A stretch of 64,000 nt of DNA. Origin: Topomyia yanbarensis. Taxonomy: Eukaryota; Arthropoda; Insecta; Diptera; Culicidae. The translations under genes were made by a program, and so were the position numbers. Below are positions 11,530-23,229 of the stretch, piece by piece (position 1 is the first letter of the stretch; each line of letters opens with the position of its first letter). The stretch is from assembly GCF_030247195.1 (NCBI RefSeq), contig NC_080670.1, positions 158,298,580 to 158,362,579 of the forward strand, read 5' to 3'. The notes beneath the pieces were generated by a model. The model did no database searches and was not told where the DNA came from. It saw only the letters and a program-made list of their open reading frames with translations.

Positions 11530-11722
11530 ACTGCTCGTTCACGTCATCGAAAATTGAACCAATCGAATGGCGCTGCTATGGTCAACATTTGAAAGAAATT
11601 TTTTTGCAAATAATAAATGGCAACGATTGTTCTTTCGAGTGATAATAAAGGTTTTGCGATTCAATACATTTTTAAATTTTATTGCTAGTTTTAAAAAACC
11701 TCATACTGAATGCCATGTACTT
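11530..11722 (+). mobile_element. Mariner-family 3' relic, paralogue of the 60-kb element
   Basis: From 'cgtcatcgaaaattgaacc' to 'gaatgccatgta' this sequence is homologous, with many substitutions, to the minus strand of the mariner derivative at 59980-60786. It matches the sequence on both sides of the MITE inserted there but lacks the MITE. It therefore represents the pre-insertion structure of that family, including the same internal deletion of the transposase centre. The outer TIR is largely decayed and the 5' half is missing. Confidence 0.65.
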
Positions 11723-13504
11723 TTTAACGGAACTGTGAATCGATATACACTTTCGATCCGCACAGCCCTGTAGTTAGCAAATTTAGAATCTGATACCCCA
11801 ACAAAACCACAATTGTTGACTGACTTTGTAACCGACCAAATCGTTTACCATGGTTCGATGACTGCCTGTTTCGTGCATTTACATGCAAACACAATCATAG
11901 ACGAAGTAAAAACATTTGAAATTATGCTACTCTACGGCTACGTAATCAGGAACTATTTCCGACTAAATCCAGAGCATAGAATATTGGATATTAAGAGAAC
12001 TTATGAATAAAATAAATAAATGAAATGGAAATAATAGAGCGAAATAAAAATTAAATTAAATGTATAGACTGATAGGTATTATATTCAGCTTGGTTTACAC
12101 TTAACATCAGTTACATTCCGAGGCTGCTGCTACCCATCGCTCAGTAGCTACCAACAATAAGAAAAAACTAAACCGGGAAGTACTAAAAGTTATCCCGGAG
12201 GTGACTGGCTATTAGGAGATGAATATCTCGTTCATTTACGTGTGGCCAATCTTCTGAAGTAGTACAGATTTGTGGAAGCAAAGCTAGGCCATAGTGTAAA
12301 TTTTGCGATTAATCCGCAGTGTTTGGTACTCTCCGCCTTCCACAAATTTGGAGAGAGTGAAAGAAGGATCAAGGTAACTAAACACCAACGGCACGAAAAA
12401 TTATTGCCAAATCGTAAACTAAACCATATTCTCTATAGCATCACCATATTGCAGTGTCATCATTCGCATGCACTGCGGATTAATTTTAGATGATAAATTC
12501 GGAATCCCGAATACTATAAAACATCATTTGGTTACATCCATCGAGTCCGAGTGCGCCCATCACCCGGCGAACAATTTTCCCACAACCAAAATCCAATCTG
12601 CCGCACCGAATCGTTTCACCGAGCAACGAGTCGCGCTCATTCTCAACACCGCTCCGCTATAGGGCAACATACCCGAGAGTCGTCCCAATAACCGTGGATC
12701 CACTAACCGCAGGAAACCATCTCTGGGCCTCAACGAACACATTACACAAAACACTAGTAAGTAGATTGTACATAAATTAGATTAGGGTTACAATTAGCAA
12801 TTTAGGTTAGCATTAAATAATTAGAATACAAGCTTAATATAGTAGGCTAAAGTCCATTATTTCCAATTATGTTCCATTTTTTTCTTGAGTCGAAATACAA
12901 CCCTGAGAAATAGTAGATGGAATAGCATAATTATTTTGTGGACAACTTTTAGTGAAATATTTTCCGAGTTTTAGCTAACAAACGTCACTTTTACTGAGAT
13001 CTCTGCGATTCACTTCTCGGAAAACCATACAAAAAAGCTGAAAACCGGTTATTAGAACATTTAGTCCCGCTTTTCTTGAAATGGCAGTTCTCTGTATTTA
13101 CATACGTTTTCATTATAAACCTGAATGTATGTTAAATATCTACGATAGAGTTATCAAATTTAAAGAGAACCTTGAAAACCTTGACAGTTTAGCAAAAAAA
13201 AAATGGATAGTTTTATGTTTGATTTTAGCAAAGCGGGCCACTGAGATTTCTCTATATCCCCTTACTTTGAGTAACCACCGCCAGATGGACGATTGATTTT
13301 TTTCGTTGTCCTTATACACGCCGTTATTCTTGAAGAAATGTGCCCGGTTACAAAAAATCAAACGTTCTGCTTCGTGCCAACCTTTAAACGATATCGACAC
13401 AACATTCCTGGGATGATGAAACTGGATATTGGAAATTTTTGCAAGCTCCATTTACACAACCCAACGAAGATGCAAATAACAAAGAAGTCTTAAAACGACA
13501 GAAA
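11723..13504. other. Unassigned intergenic DNA
   Basis: Several short frames without recognisable domains. A stretch ending near 12840 (repeated 'ttaggtta/gattaggg' motifs) resembles a retroelement 3' tail, but no protein supports that. Confidence 0.35.
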
Positions 13505-13999
13505 TTCGTATAAGATTACCAAAATCAACAACACAAAAGCGGCAACTTTGACTTCCTGTCGAATATCCACTGGACTGAAATTCTCGACAATGATGATGTC
13601 AACGTTGCAGTGCAGACCTTCTCCAATGTTATGAGCTATGCTATCAATCGCTATGTACCCAAAAGAAGTGACTTTCAATCTAAGCACCCAGCGTGGGGGT
13701 TTGGGGGCTACGTGCTGCGACAACACTACGTTCATGTTAACCAAGTCTATAAAAAGACATCGAAGCGTTGCCATGGCGACTACTTGCGAAACGTGCAACG
13801 TAAGTTGAAGTCCGAACCTAAAACATTCTGGAAGCATGTAAACGAGCAAATAAAGGAATCCGGGTTGTCTTCAACGATGAGCTATGGAAGACGTATGAGC
13901 TCTAGTTTACAGGAGATTTGCCAACTATTCTCTGAAAAGTTCGCGAGTGTTTTCTCCAACGAGAAACTGACACCGACCCAGGTTCTATGCGGCTCTTAA
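13505..13999 (+). pseudogene. LINE ORF2, endonuclease-RT linker
   Basis: This is the segment upstream of the RT domain in ORF2. It includes NIHWTEILDNDDVNVAVQTF and NRYVPKR, which fit the DW..LL...DVN.A...F and VP patterns of CR1/Jockey-group linkers. Further on there is an HGDYLRNVQRKLKSEPKTFW stretch followed by a Ser-rich region. The frame ends at a stop (13997-13999), but the family continues in the next frame, so there is a single frameshift near 13980-14000. No endonuclease domain precedes it. Confidence 0.7.
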
Positions 14000-14000
14000 T

Positions 14001-14966
14001 GTGCCTCAATCATACCAGTCTTTGAACTCTATCAATATCGACAATAATATGGTACAACTGGCGATTGGCAAAATGAAGGCTTCAACCTCAGCAGGTCCAG
14101 ATGGTATACCAACTATTATTCTAAAAAAATGCTGTGCCGGTCTAATTGAACCTCTTTATCATCTGTTTCAATTGTCGCTAACAACCGGAGTATTTCGCGA
14201 ACTCTGGAAATCCTCCTTCATGTTTCCATTTCACAAAAAAGGTGATAAAAAGATAGTTGACAACTACCGTGGTATTAAAACGCTAAGCGCAGTTCCTAAG
14301 CTGTTTGTAATGGCAGTGTTGGAACCCATCTCCAACCACTGCAAACAGTATATCTCCGAGACTCAGCATGGATTTATGCCGAAACGTTCAACATCTACGA
14401 ATATTCTGTCGTTCACAACATATGTTACAGATGCCATGTCGGACGGCCTTCAAACTGACGTTATCTATACGGACCTCTCAGCTGCTTTTGACAAGATTAA
14501 TCACGCTATTGCAGTGACAAAATTGGAAAGACTTGGCTTTGGTACTAATATTCTCCGTTGGATGCAATCGTATCTCACTGATCGTCGTCTAGCAGTCAAG
14601 ATAGGTGATTATGTATCCGAAGAGTTCTTTGCTTCATCTGGTATTCCGCAAGGCAGCCATCTCGGTCCATTGATTTTTCTTCTGTATTTCAACGACGTCA
14701 ACTTTTGTTTAGAAGGACCACGGTTGTCTTTCGCCGACGACCTCAAGTTATATCATAGAATCCGGAATACTGATGATGCAGCTTTCCTTCAACGCCAACT
14801 GGTAACCTTTGCGGAATGGTGCGAGCTCAACCGAATGACCCTAAACCCCAAGAAATGTACGGTCATTACGTTCTCGAGGAAAAAAACGCCATTTCGATTC
14901 GATTACTGTCTAGCTGAATCCACGATTGACAGAGTGAATTGTGTCAAAGATCTCGGAGTTTTTTAG
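14001..14966 (+). pseudogene. LINE ORF2 reverse transcriptase domain
   Basis: The RT copies element RNA at the nicked target. RT blocks are all present in one open frame of 321 codons: KMKASTSAGPDGIPTIILKK (fingers), DNYRGIKTLSAVPKLF, TQHGFMPKRSTSTNILSF, YTDLSAAFDKINH (palm, first catalytic Asp), SSGIPQGSHLGPLIF and LSFADDLKLYH (catalytic FADD). The frame ends at 14966 inside DLGVF. The family's next residues continue in frame +1 within a T run at about 14960-14965, so a one-base indel in a homopolymer separates RT from thumb. Confidence 0.9.
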
Positions 14967-15565
14967 ATGAACAACTGACGTTTAAACAGCATATCAGCTA
15001 TATTGTCGCAAAGGTATCACGTTGTTTGGGGTTCATAATGAGAATATCTAAGCACTTTTCAGATATTTACTGCTTGAAATCTCTCTACTGCTCACTCGTT
15101 CGATCAACTCTGGAATATTGTTCAGTTGTGTGGAATCCTCATTATCTTAACGGTGGCCATCGAATTGAGACAGTACAGCGCAGATTTGCTCGGTTTGCCC
15201 TTCGTCGATTGCCTTGGAGCAACCCTCACCAGCTGCCAAGTTACGAAAGCCGGGGATTGCTTATTGGACTCGATACATTGCAAGTGCCGCGGGATCTATC
15301 CCGTGCTATGACGATTTCGGATATTTTGCAAGATCGAATTGACTGCCCCGAGCTTCTCAGTGCGATAAATATGAACGTTCCCCCCCGTGCTCTTCGCAAC
15401 AATTTATTCCTCCGATTAACTCTTCGCCGGACTAACTATGGAGTAAACGGTGCCATCATTGGTTTGCAGTGGACCTTCAACAGAGTGTCATCCGAGTTCG
15501 GTCTTCACATTCCACGTAGCAGATTACAATTTGACTTTTTAAATAGATTAAGAAATTATCATTAG
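14958..15565 (+). pseudogene. LINE ORF2 thumb and C-terminal region
   Basis: This continues the RT after the homopolymer frameshift: LDEQLTFKQHISYIVAKVSR, LGFIMRISKHF, LYCSLVRSTLEYCSVVW and ETVQRRFARFALRRLPW, all typical of the region after the RT palm in CR1/Jockey-group ORF2 proteins. It ends in a natural stop (15563-15565), shortly before the 3' TAAA repeat tail. There is no Cys/His finger or RNase H. Confidence 0.85.
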
Positions 15566-15591
15566 GACCACACTGTGTCTGTTGATATCAA

Positions 15592-15612
15592 TTATAAATA
15601 AATAAATAAACT
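15592..15612 (+). repeat. LINE 3' (TAAA)n tail
   Basis: 'ataaataaataaataaa' directly after the short 3' UTR of the LINE, marking its 3' end. Confidence 0.75.
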
Positions 15613-18600
15613 TAAGGGGGGCGTCTGGTGTGCTTAAACTAAGAGCAACATTGTTCTACGAATTCGAACGCAAGGAAACAGTGAACCTGTTTGATAATGT
15701 TAAGGTTTATTTATACATTCATTATGCACGAAAAAAAAATATTTTTCCAGTCACGCAGAACAACACATACGAGCGTCCCAAGAGTAGACGTTTAACTATT
15801 TCCAGGACGAGGAGTGCCGCTACCAAATACAAATATGTTAATACGGAATACTCTGAGGATTTTTCGAGGACACGTTTTATAACCCTGCAGGGTACACCGA
15901 TAAAGGTACAGTGTCAATGTGACAGGGTACTTTGATGAACTAACTTTATAAATGGCAGCACTGAAAACTGAAAAATCGATTATTTGCGTTTCAGCTACTG
16001 CTTATTTTTCAACCAATGTGAAAAAATAACCCGAGAGAAACATTTAGCCTAATACAATTTGTTCAATTTACTACTTATAACTATATTTTCAGGCATCTTG
16101 ACCTACTTCACGTGTTTCGGTGATTTCAGAATCGTGTGGAAATATGAAGCTGGTAAATTTATTTATTTAGCAGATCTGTTCATCGGACATGTTACCTGCT
16201 CCAATCCTTCGGAGCTTTTGTAGGTGCTGCTAATGTGAACATTAGACGACAAATTAGATGGAATTAAATTGAACAGGTTCAGATATAATAGATAAAACAA
16301 ACTTTTCATATGGACTTATTTCTATGCAATGTTACCTATGCATCAGTAATATTGCTTCAGAATAACATAAGAAACTAGCCGACGTTATCGGCGGCTATTG
16401 GATTCCCAGTTCTCCATGTACTATGCACAGGATTTATATCCATGACAAGTTTTTTTCCGACCAAGCATTTTGGACCCAACGCATCGATAACTTCAGTATT
16501 GAACAGAACATGCAACGATATGCCAGTGCTGTTATATGTGGTCTCAATTCGTATACCTGAGCAGTGTTGATGTAGGGGGCTTCGTCTTTGTGACAAATGG
16601 AATGGGGTATAGCAAGTTCTCCTCATTGATGACGGTCATTCAGTTGTGTGCTAACGATATCCAAATAAGTAATCATATTTGACGCCAGTTGGAGCTATTA
16701 ATAATTAGTATTATTAGCTTCGATATTTGCTATTAGAAGATCAAGTATTGAAATTTATTTTTCCAATCACGAGATACTAAAATGGTAAAAGGCAACTAAC
16801 AAGCGTTGTTACGCACTTTTATTAGCGATCAGTAACGAAATGAGCCTTATTGTATCGGGACTGTTTGTCATCTTAGAAGTAGAAGTTCTGGAGTGCAAGC
16901 TATCGAGCAATCGTCCAACGCTCTTACCAAAGTGATTGCAGCCATCTACAATGGTATTGTTTTATTTTTAGTATATACACAACGGCTGATTCGGTCGGAG
17001 ACAGGACACCAAACTCTAATCTATTCCCGCATTGAACTAAATCCCGCAAACATTTTCCGGATCACTGATAGTCGATTCAGTTCATGCCGGATCAATCACT
17101 CATCTTCGTGATGTACCCCAATCCGGACATTTTTTTTCACATGTGAAAATATTTAAATTTGTCAATTGCAACAGTATTAGTAAGATATTCACAGAGGAAG
17201 GGAGAGTTCATCCAAATATTTCAGAATCACAGGTGTTTGGCACAGCGTAGAAATCAAATAGTACAGGATTTCACCGTATGTATAGAATGCACCCACGTAT
17301 ATGGCACCCCTATCCCATTTGTATTGAACTGACATAAGTCAACATCTCAGCGGTCACACAAATTATGGGCCCCACTGACAGTTCAAATTGCTATGCTTGT
17401 TTTGCTCGAAGCTCGATTTTCACTAGTCGGATACCGAACGGCATAACTTAATTTTTAGACATTTGTTAAAAAGCGAAAATATTGGACAACTAATTGAAGA
17501 AATGTGTTATTTTGGAGATGTCGGCGAATAACAAAAACTTTACACAATTGTGCACCAACAAATTAACCGAACTCGACTATCACAAAATTGTGTCGAATGA
17601 AATTGATTCTGTTTATTGTGGATCGACCCTAACGCGACGTTTTAGATGTTGGCTTTGAAATCATGGCGGCGTAGCAGATACCTGGATGCACCTCACCTGG
17701 AATATAACCCATCAATAAGCATAAACGCAAGACGAGAGCCGGCAGTAGAAAGTACTTCATTGACATATGATATGGTGCTGCAATATCCACATCTGCTCTA
17801 TCTACAAGTCAGTCAGAAGCACAATCACTCGTTTTTACAGTTGTAGTTTTAAAGGTGATTGTGGCCAACCAATGTTGCTTCAGAATCTTCATCGCGACGA
17901 AGCACGGTGAATATGAATCACCTGCATTCGTCCAACATCGTTCTTCGCTGTTATATTCAACTTGCTGTTGATATTCATCCACGAATGAATCCGACTGGCA
18001 ATCCGTGTTTACCCGAATGCCTTATCCATACGTTCTTGCCTTGCTACTCATCGAACGACCGAATGAACTGCACGAGGAAGCTATGAAGCGAATGACGAAT
18101 AAACGAATCAGCAAACCATTCCTCACCATAGCGATGATCGCTTACAACTATTGGCGAAGATGACTTCAATTTTATCTTCGCAGAATGATGGCTCGCGAAG
18201 AAATATATTTTTATTCTGATGCGTTGTACTTTTCGGAACAAGCCAATGCGCTACTGGTTCTTCAGTACAAAACTATGGGTTAAATTAACAGCCGAATCAA
18301 GGCAATATTTGTTAAATATAGTACAATCTTAATAGAAGCCTTGTGTGTCAAGTATTCAAAGGAGATTGAACCCATGTTTGGTGATAAAACTCGGCATAAG
18401 CAAAACAAAATTCTTTTGGATGAAGTTTTGATTTTAATCTGCTCATGGTGTTATATCACAATAATTTTACCTATTGCGCATGTTTTGCTAGTATCACGAC
18501 GAATTCGCTTAATCAGCACGGTTGTTTAAAAATAAATTAGCTGTAGAATGAACAGTGTGTTGTGGGTGTAATATGGACAATACAAATATTACTTCTTGTT

Positions 18601-18917
18601 CCCCCATCGGGAAAGACTTGGCATAAAAAACGTGCTGTAATTATTTTACTCCATATTGTCGAGATCCTTAGATACCAACAAAAAATATAAAATTGTTGAA
18701 TTTCGATTTTTTAATGCATTCCCTTCTAGGGATTAGCTATAATGATTACATTGCATGTGCACATCTCACGAATTCAACCATGACTGCTAACTTTGTTAAC
18801 TAGTGCTATAAAGTTAGATTGATGTTTAAGGTGAGATTTTTTGTGACGTGGTTAACAATAACAGTAGGTACCACAGTTTGATAAAAAATACATCATTTAA
18901 CGCAAATTTATTAATTA
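15613..18917. other. Unassigned intergenic DNA
   Basis: About 3.3 kb of AT-rich sequence. Frames up to 101 codons (15630-15935) show no family. A 46-codon ATG frame at 17518-17658 has a mixed, protein-like composition but no recognised domain. The word 'tgtggccaacca' near 17866 recurs near 22778 and could mark ends of an unrecognised repeat. Confidence 0.35.
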
Positions 18918-20280
18918 GGGGTCATACACTAATTACGTAAGGACATATGGGGGGAGTGGGTGTTTCAAAATATCTTACCAATTCTCACCTGGGGGAGGGA
19001 AGGTTTGTCCTTTCTTAAGTAATATCATAAAACATGTATGAAAAATGAAATCGATAAGAAAAATATTCTTCTCGTAAAAAAAGAAACTATTTCTTATTTG
19101 TGCCATGAACATTTTATATTTCAAACAAAATGAGCACATACTGTACATCATGGTCATGGAAACGCAGACCTCAAATTGAAATGTTTTGCAGCGACAGAAT
19201 ATGATTGTTAAATTAGTTATGGAATTTATTGTTGCCAACGTAAGGGGCGGCTTAATTGTCAATGGTTTTGGAGCAGTTACAGAAATTTCTTGACTCTTGG
19301 TGGTACATTGTTCTGATCGGGAACTGGAGTCACAATCTGCTTTACTAGTTAAGAAGTGTTGAGACCCTTCGTGTTGTTAGGCCAACATCCTTCTTTTCAA
19401 ACTTTCGCTTCAAACCCGCAAGGTATACGAAAAATTTTCTGTCATGTGATTGTCAAAGAACTTGTTGGCCGTATAGTTCCAGAGTGTGAACTGTATTTTA
19501 CTTCAAGAAAGTCGAAGGTAGCCATGTCGGAACTATGCGTACGATAAGCGTTATAGTTGGAACTCCGAACAAATTCACACCAGAAGAGGTTATAAATTCT
19601 TTTGAGTTCTACATCACAAAAAAATAGATTCAAAGGAAGTGGAATATAGCGAAGCAAATTATGTGGAACAAATCGGAGTTTCTAAATATCTCTTAAAATT
19701 TATTCTGAAATTTCTACTGGGCGAGATTAGGATGCAAATGAAATTTCTACAGATGATTACACACACACTTAGAAAAAATCGTATAAATTTACGTCTCCTG
19801 ATCCTGACACATACGAGCATCAAAAATGACTTAGTTTTACGTTTGATTTTAATTTTACATGACATTGAATTTCGTAAATCATGTAATTTTACAGTAAGTG
19901 TAATTTTATGTCATTACGCATGGAAAATATGTTTCATGTAAAATTAAATGGAACACGGTGATGTTTAATATTTAGTCATTTCGTGAATTACGGTTTGTTA
20001 AATTGTGTCATGTTTGCAATTACGTCAATGATAAAATTTATAATTTTTTGGTGTGTAGTTAAATTTTGTCCTGAGTTCTCTTTTAATAATTCAATAAGTA
20101 TCGTGTTCGCTATCGAATAATTTAATGAATTAACAATATGATTTAAAATTACACAAAGTAAGATGAAATCTTATGTAGGGGGAGAGGGAGTTCACCAAAA
20201 TCATACGAACTCTCATCTGGGGGGAGGGCGAGGTTGAATAGTTCTAAAAAAGCCTTACGTAATTAGTGTACGGCGGCCCC
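18918..20280. mobile_element. TIR DNA element, 1.36 kb, non-autonomous
   Basis: The left end (18918-18942, ggggtcatacactaattac...) is the inverted complement of the right end (20253-20280), sharing ACACTAATTACGTAAGG. G-rich tracts (ggggggag) lie just inside both ends, as in the TAA-flanked MITE at 60137-60396, whose TIR core is also AATTACGTAA. The two may belong to one superfamily (PIF/Harbinger-like is an inference). No convincing target duplication is seen. A second TIR element lies inside. No transposase is present. Confidence 0.6.
19761..20056. mobile_element. Nested TIR MITE, about 0.3 kb
   Basis: The left end (acacacacttagaaaaaatc...taaattt) is the inverted counterpart of the right end (...aatttataattttttggtgtgt), about 28 bp with mismatches. 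Several internal copies of 'gtaattttac/gtaaaatta' in both orientations give it a strong fold. It lies inside the 18918-20280 element. The target duplication is unclear. Confidence 0.5.
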
Positions 20281-21828
20281 GAGCAGAATATTTTCTATGA
20301 TGAAAGTATTTTCCATTTCAAACATTTATAATTACCTTAAAGGATCGAAACAAGCATAAAAATATTTTAAAAAAATTAAAAACCAAAGAGAATACGTTAT
20401 AGCCAAATGTAGAATCTTACACTTAGTCAAGTCTCCCCATGTTCCCCTACTCTATCGTCAGAGCAATTAAATTTTCGTACATTTTCGAAATATGCTAGAG
20501 GTACCAAGTTCCAATCAATTTTACATTTAAATTTCGCCCACTTAAAATAAACAACTTGATCACATTTAGTAACGCAAGCTTCAAGATAATCAACACATTT
20601 CTGATCAAAATAAGTCGTTTAAAAAAAAGCATATCGCGGAACGCATTTTCACGCTAGACATTTTGAATTTATTTATGAAACTGTTATGAACACTTTTTCA
20701 TTAAAAATATTTCTGTTTAATATTCCAGTAGCACTGATTATGGCAAGCAAAGCTTATTTCCGTTCAACTTCATAGTATGTCATGACTTGTAGAACACTTG
20801 AGCGATATTGGAAAATATTGATATTTTTAACGTCCATTTCTCATGTTCTCCACAAAAGAAATTTTGAAGTTTTCGAAGAAAAATTTTGCCTTTAAAAATC
20901 TGGCCTAGAGGATTGATATGTCTTGACATATTGATTCCCTAGACTCTAGTTTGTTCCGTGAAAAAATTATGAACACTTTTTATATAGGATTTTGAATGAA
21001 TATTGCAACATATAAAAAAATTGTTTTGGCATTTTCAGGCCATTTTTTTTCTAAAAAGTCGTATATTCTTTATGGAAAAAACAGGTTTCACTTTCAGGCA
21101 CTTTATTCGAAGATGACGAAGTTCTTATAACTTTCAAATGAAAATAGTTTAGTGGTTGGTGTCCTTAAACATCTCATGCGCTCTAAAATATTTTTAATAT
21201 GTCCAAAGATTACATTTATGTTAAATAATAATTACTAAATTTATCTAAAAACGGTTTTAAAGTGTCACAGCACTGTAGAATTAAAAAAAGTCGATTTTCA
21301 ATTTATTAGTCAAAAATGGCTTTAGAATGTTAAAAATCATGTCCCAAAACATGGAAGACGCAAACAATACATAAATATTGAGATTTTCCATTCTACCGCA
21401 ATGCCTCTTATGTATATCTCGTGTGTACTGAAAACTTTAACCGTGTTTTTCTCGAAGCCGCAAATGTAACTCGAACAAATGTTTTTTGAACGCTTGGAAA
21501 TTTTCACAGTATATTCAAAATTGATTTCTCCAGCGACGTACGTAGGATTTTTTTTTATTGCTTAGCTTTTTTAATTAATTTTGTGTCCATTTTCATGACA
21601 TATTTGGCGTGCTCTACAGTGGTGTAGCCCCTTAATAGAATATATCCAAATTTTATTTCTTGATGTCATGTCAAGTAAGATATACATATTCAGCATTTTT
21701 TTCTGTAATGCTTTGTTGTACAACTTTATTGAAAACATGCTAAATTTTGCTGAAATTAAAACCATATTAGCTGCTATTTAAGCTAAAGAATAGTCTTTCA
21801 TGGTACAAAAACTTATGTTTACAAGCAA
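20281..21828. other. Unassigned AT-rich DNA
   Basis: No gene, clear repeat pair or transposon motif recognised. Confidence 0.4.
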
Positions 21829-21917
21829 CAATTGAAGTTTTATAGCACGCTACAAGTGCAATTTAAATGTTATGAGTGGCTATAAAAGTACGATAAAACC
21901 TCAATTGATACTAGGGT
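21829..21917 (+). repeat. Short TIR repeat, copy 1 (partner at 28283-28367)
   Basis: An 80-90-bp unit with inverted ends: caattgaagttttatagcac at the left and the complement of caattgaggttttatcgtac at the right. A second copy, in the same orientation, lies inside the R1 LINE at 28283-28367. It is probably a very small MITE of unknown superfamily. Confidence 0.65.
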
Positions 21918-23229
21918 ATAAGACTAACCAGTTCAGTTTTGGCAAAAAGTTTAATATTTGCTAAGTTTGGTTGAAATCGGAATGCATCGATTTGTCAAAA
22001 ACTTGTGGCTTGATTATACTTCTATAGATATAGAAATTATATTATATAAGAGTATTTCGTCTTACGGTTGCTATTTGTGCCAAATGGTCCTAAGAAAATC
22101 ATTAAACGTAGATTCAAGGAAACTATCACCCAGTGTTGATTTCATCATTAGAAAAAAAGTTATTTGAAGTACCAATAGTCTACTATGTAGATTCATAATT
22201 GTGTTGATTCGGTTTTCGCCCGCGAGACATCCGCAGATTTACATATGTAATTGATTTGCTTTGCTTTGCTTACGCAGCTTCCCGTTTCAAATCTGATAAA
22301 AAAAACATCAGCAAATAATCATTATGTAATACTAATTGTTGTTTATAGCAAAAGTCATCCTATTCCGAACATAGCAAGCATTTTTGCACCACTTCAGTCA
22401 TGAAGCTCTGACCCTTCCATCAATGAACAAGAAATTTGTTTTTCTTGGTCGCAATGCAGGAGGAATGAAGAACGAAGAATCCTTAGCGAAGAATGGCTAG
22501 TGGCGATTATCACCTAAGCCATTCGTGTGCCGATCCGAACGATGCGTGAAGATGAACATTGCATGAATGGCTAAATTCAACAAACAACGATGCGAACAAG
22601 CAGCGAACAGCAGTCATCAGATTCGGATTTTTTGTTTGTTTGTATTATTCATTTTCGATGATTCTGTGCTTTCGTGTGACGAACGGCGCAGCGTTATTCG
22701 AGGCATGGGTGAATGACACGACGAATATCGCATCGATGATGAACGAATGAACTAGTTCGGCGAAGAATATTTGCAACATTGTGGCCAACCAGCTAAACAT
22801 TTATTTTTTAGCCGGAACATCAGAAAGAAACTTGATTCCTTCGAGCTCGCTGGATGATTTATTTTGATTTTGTAAACAAACTAAAATTGCAAAATCAATA
22901 GCACGCTTTGATCAATGAGCGTTGCCAGTTTTAATATATTTCGGTAACTATTGGTTGTCAAGGCGAAACAAAGCAACTGGGTATCGTAATCTGTTCGTTT
23001 CGTGAACCAAAAAATGATTGCCCTTTTGTATGAGACCTTGGCGTATTTAATTTGTATTCGGTAAAACTTTCTTTGAGATTATCCCTTGTATGAAATAAAA
23101 TTTCAAACCTTTGTAGCGTGTACGCCTAAGTAGCAGTTCTTTGCATAACGTTGAAGTAAGTCATCGATTAAAAGTTTGGGTCATATAATGTCCACACATT
23201 GTAGCATATCATTGATTAGATTATTATCA
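21918..23229. other. Unassigned intergenic DNA
   Basis: AT-rich sequence with a stretch rich in 'gaacgaatgaac/gaatg' words at 22420-22790. No domain or element ends could be fixed. Confidence 0.35.

Larger units (their letters stand above)
13505..15612 (+). mobile_element. 5'-truncated LINE, CR1/Jockey-group, few lesions
   Basis: A non-LTR retrotransposon carrying the endonuclease-RT linker, the whole RT and the C-terminal region, followed by a 3' tail of TAAA-type repeats (about 15592-15610). No RNase H domain follows the RT. Only about two frameshifts break ORF2 (see the two coding entries), so it is younger than most LINEs here. The 5' end is truncated somewhere near 13505, and no clear target-site duplication was found. 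Clade assignment between CR1 and Jockey groups is uncertain. Confidence 0.8.

Noticed and set aside
16375..16626. 83-codon minus frame
   Set aside because: Reads smoothly but fits no transposon or host family that I can identify.
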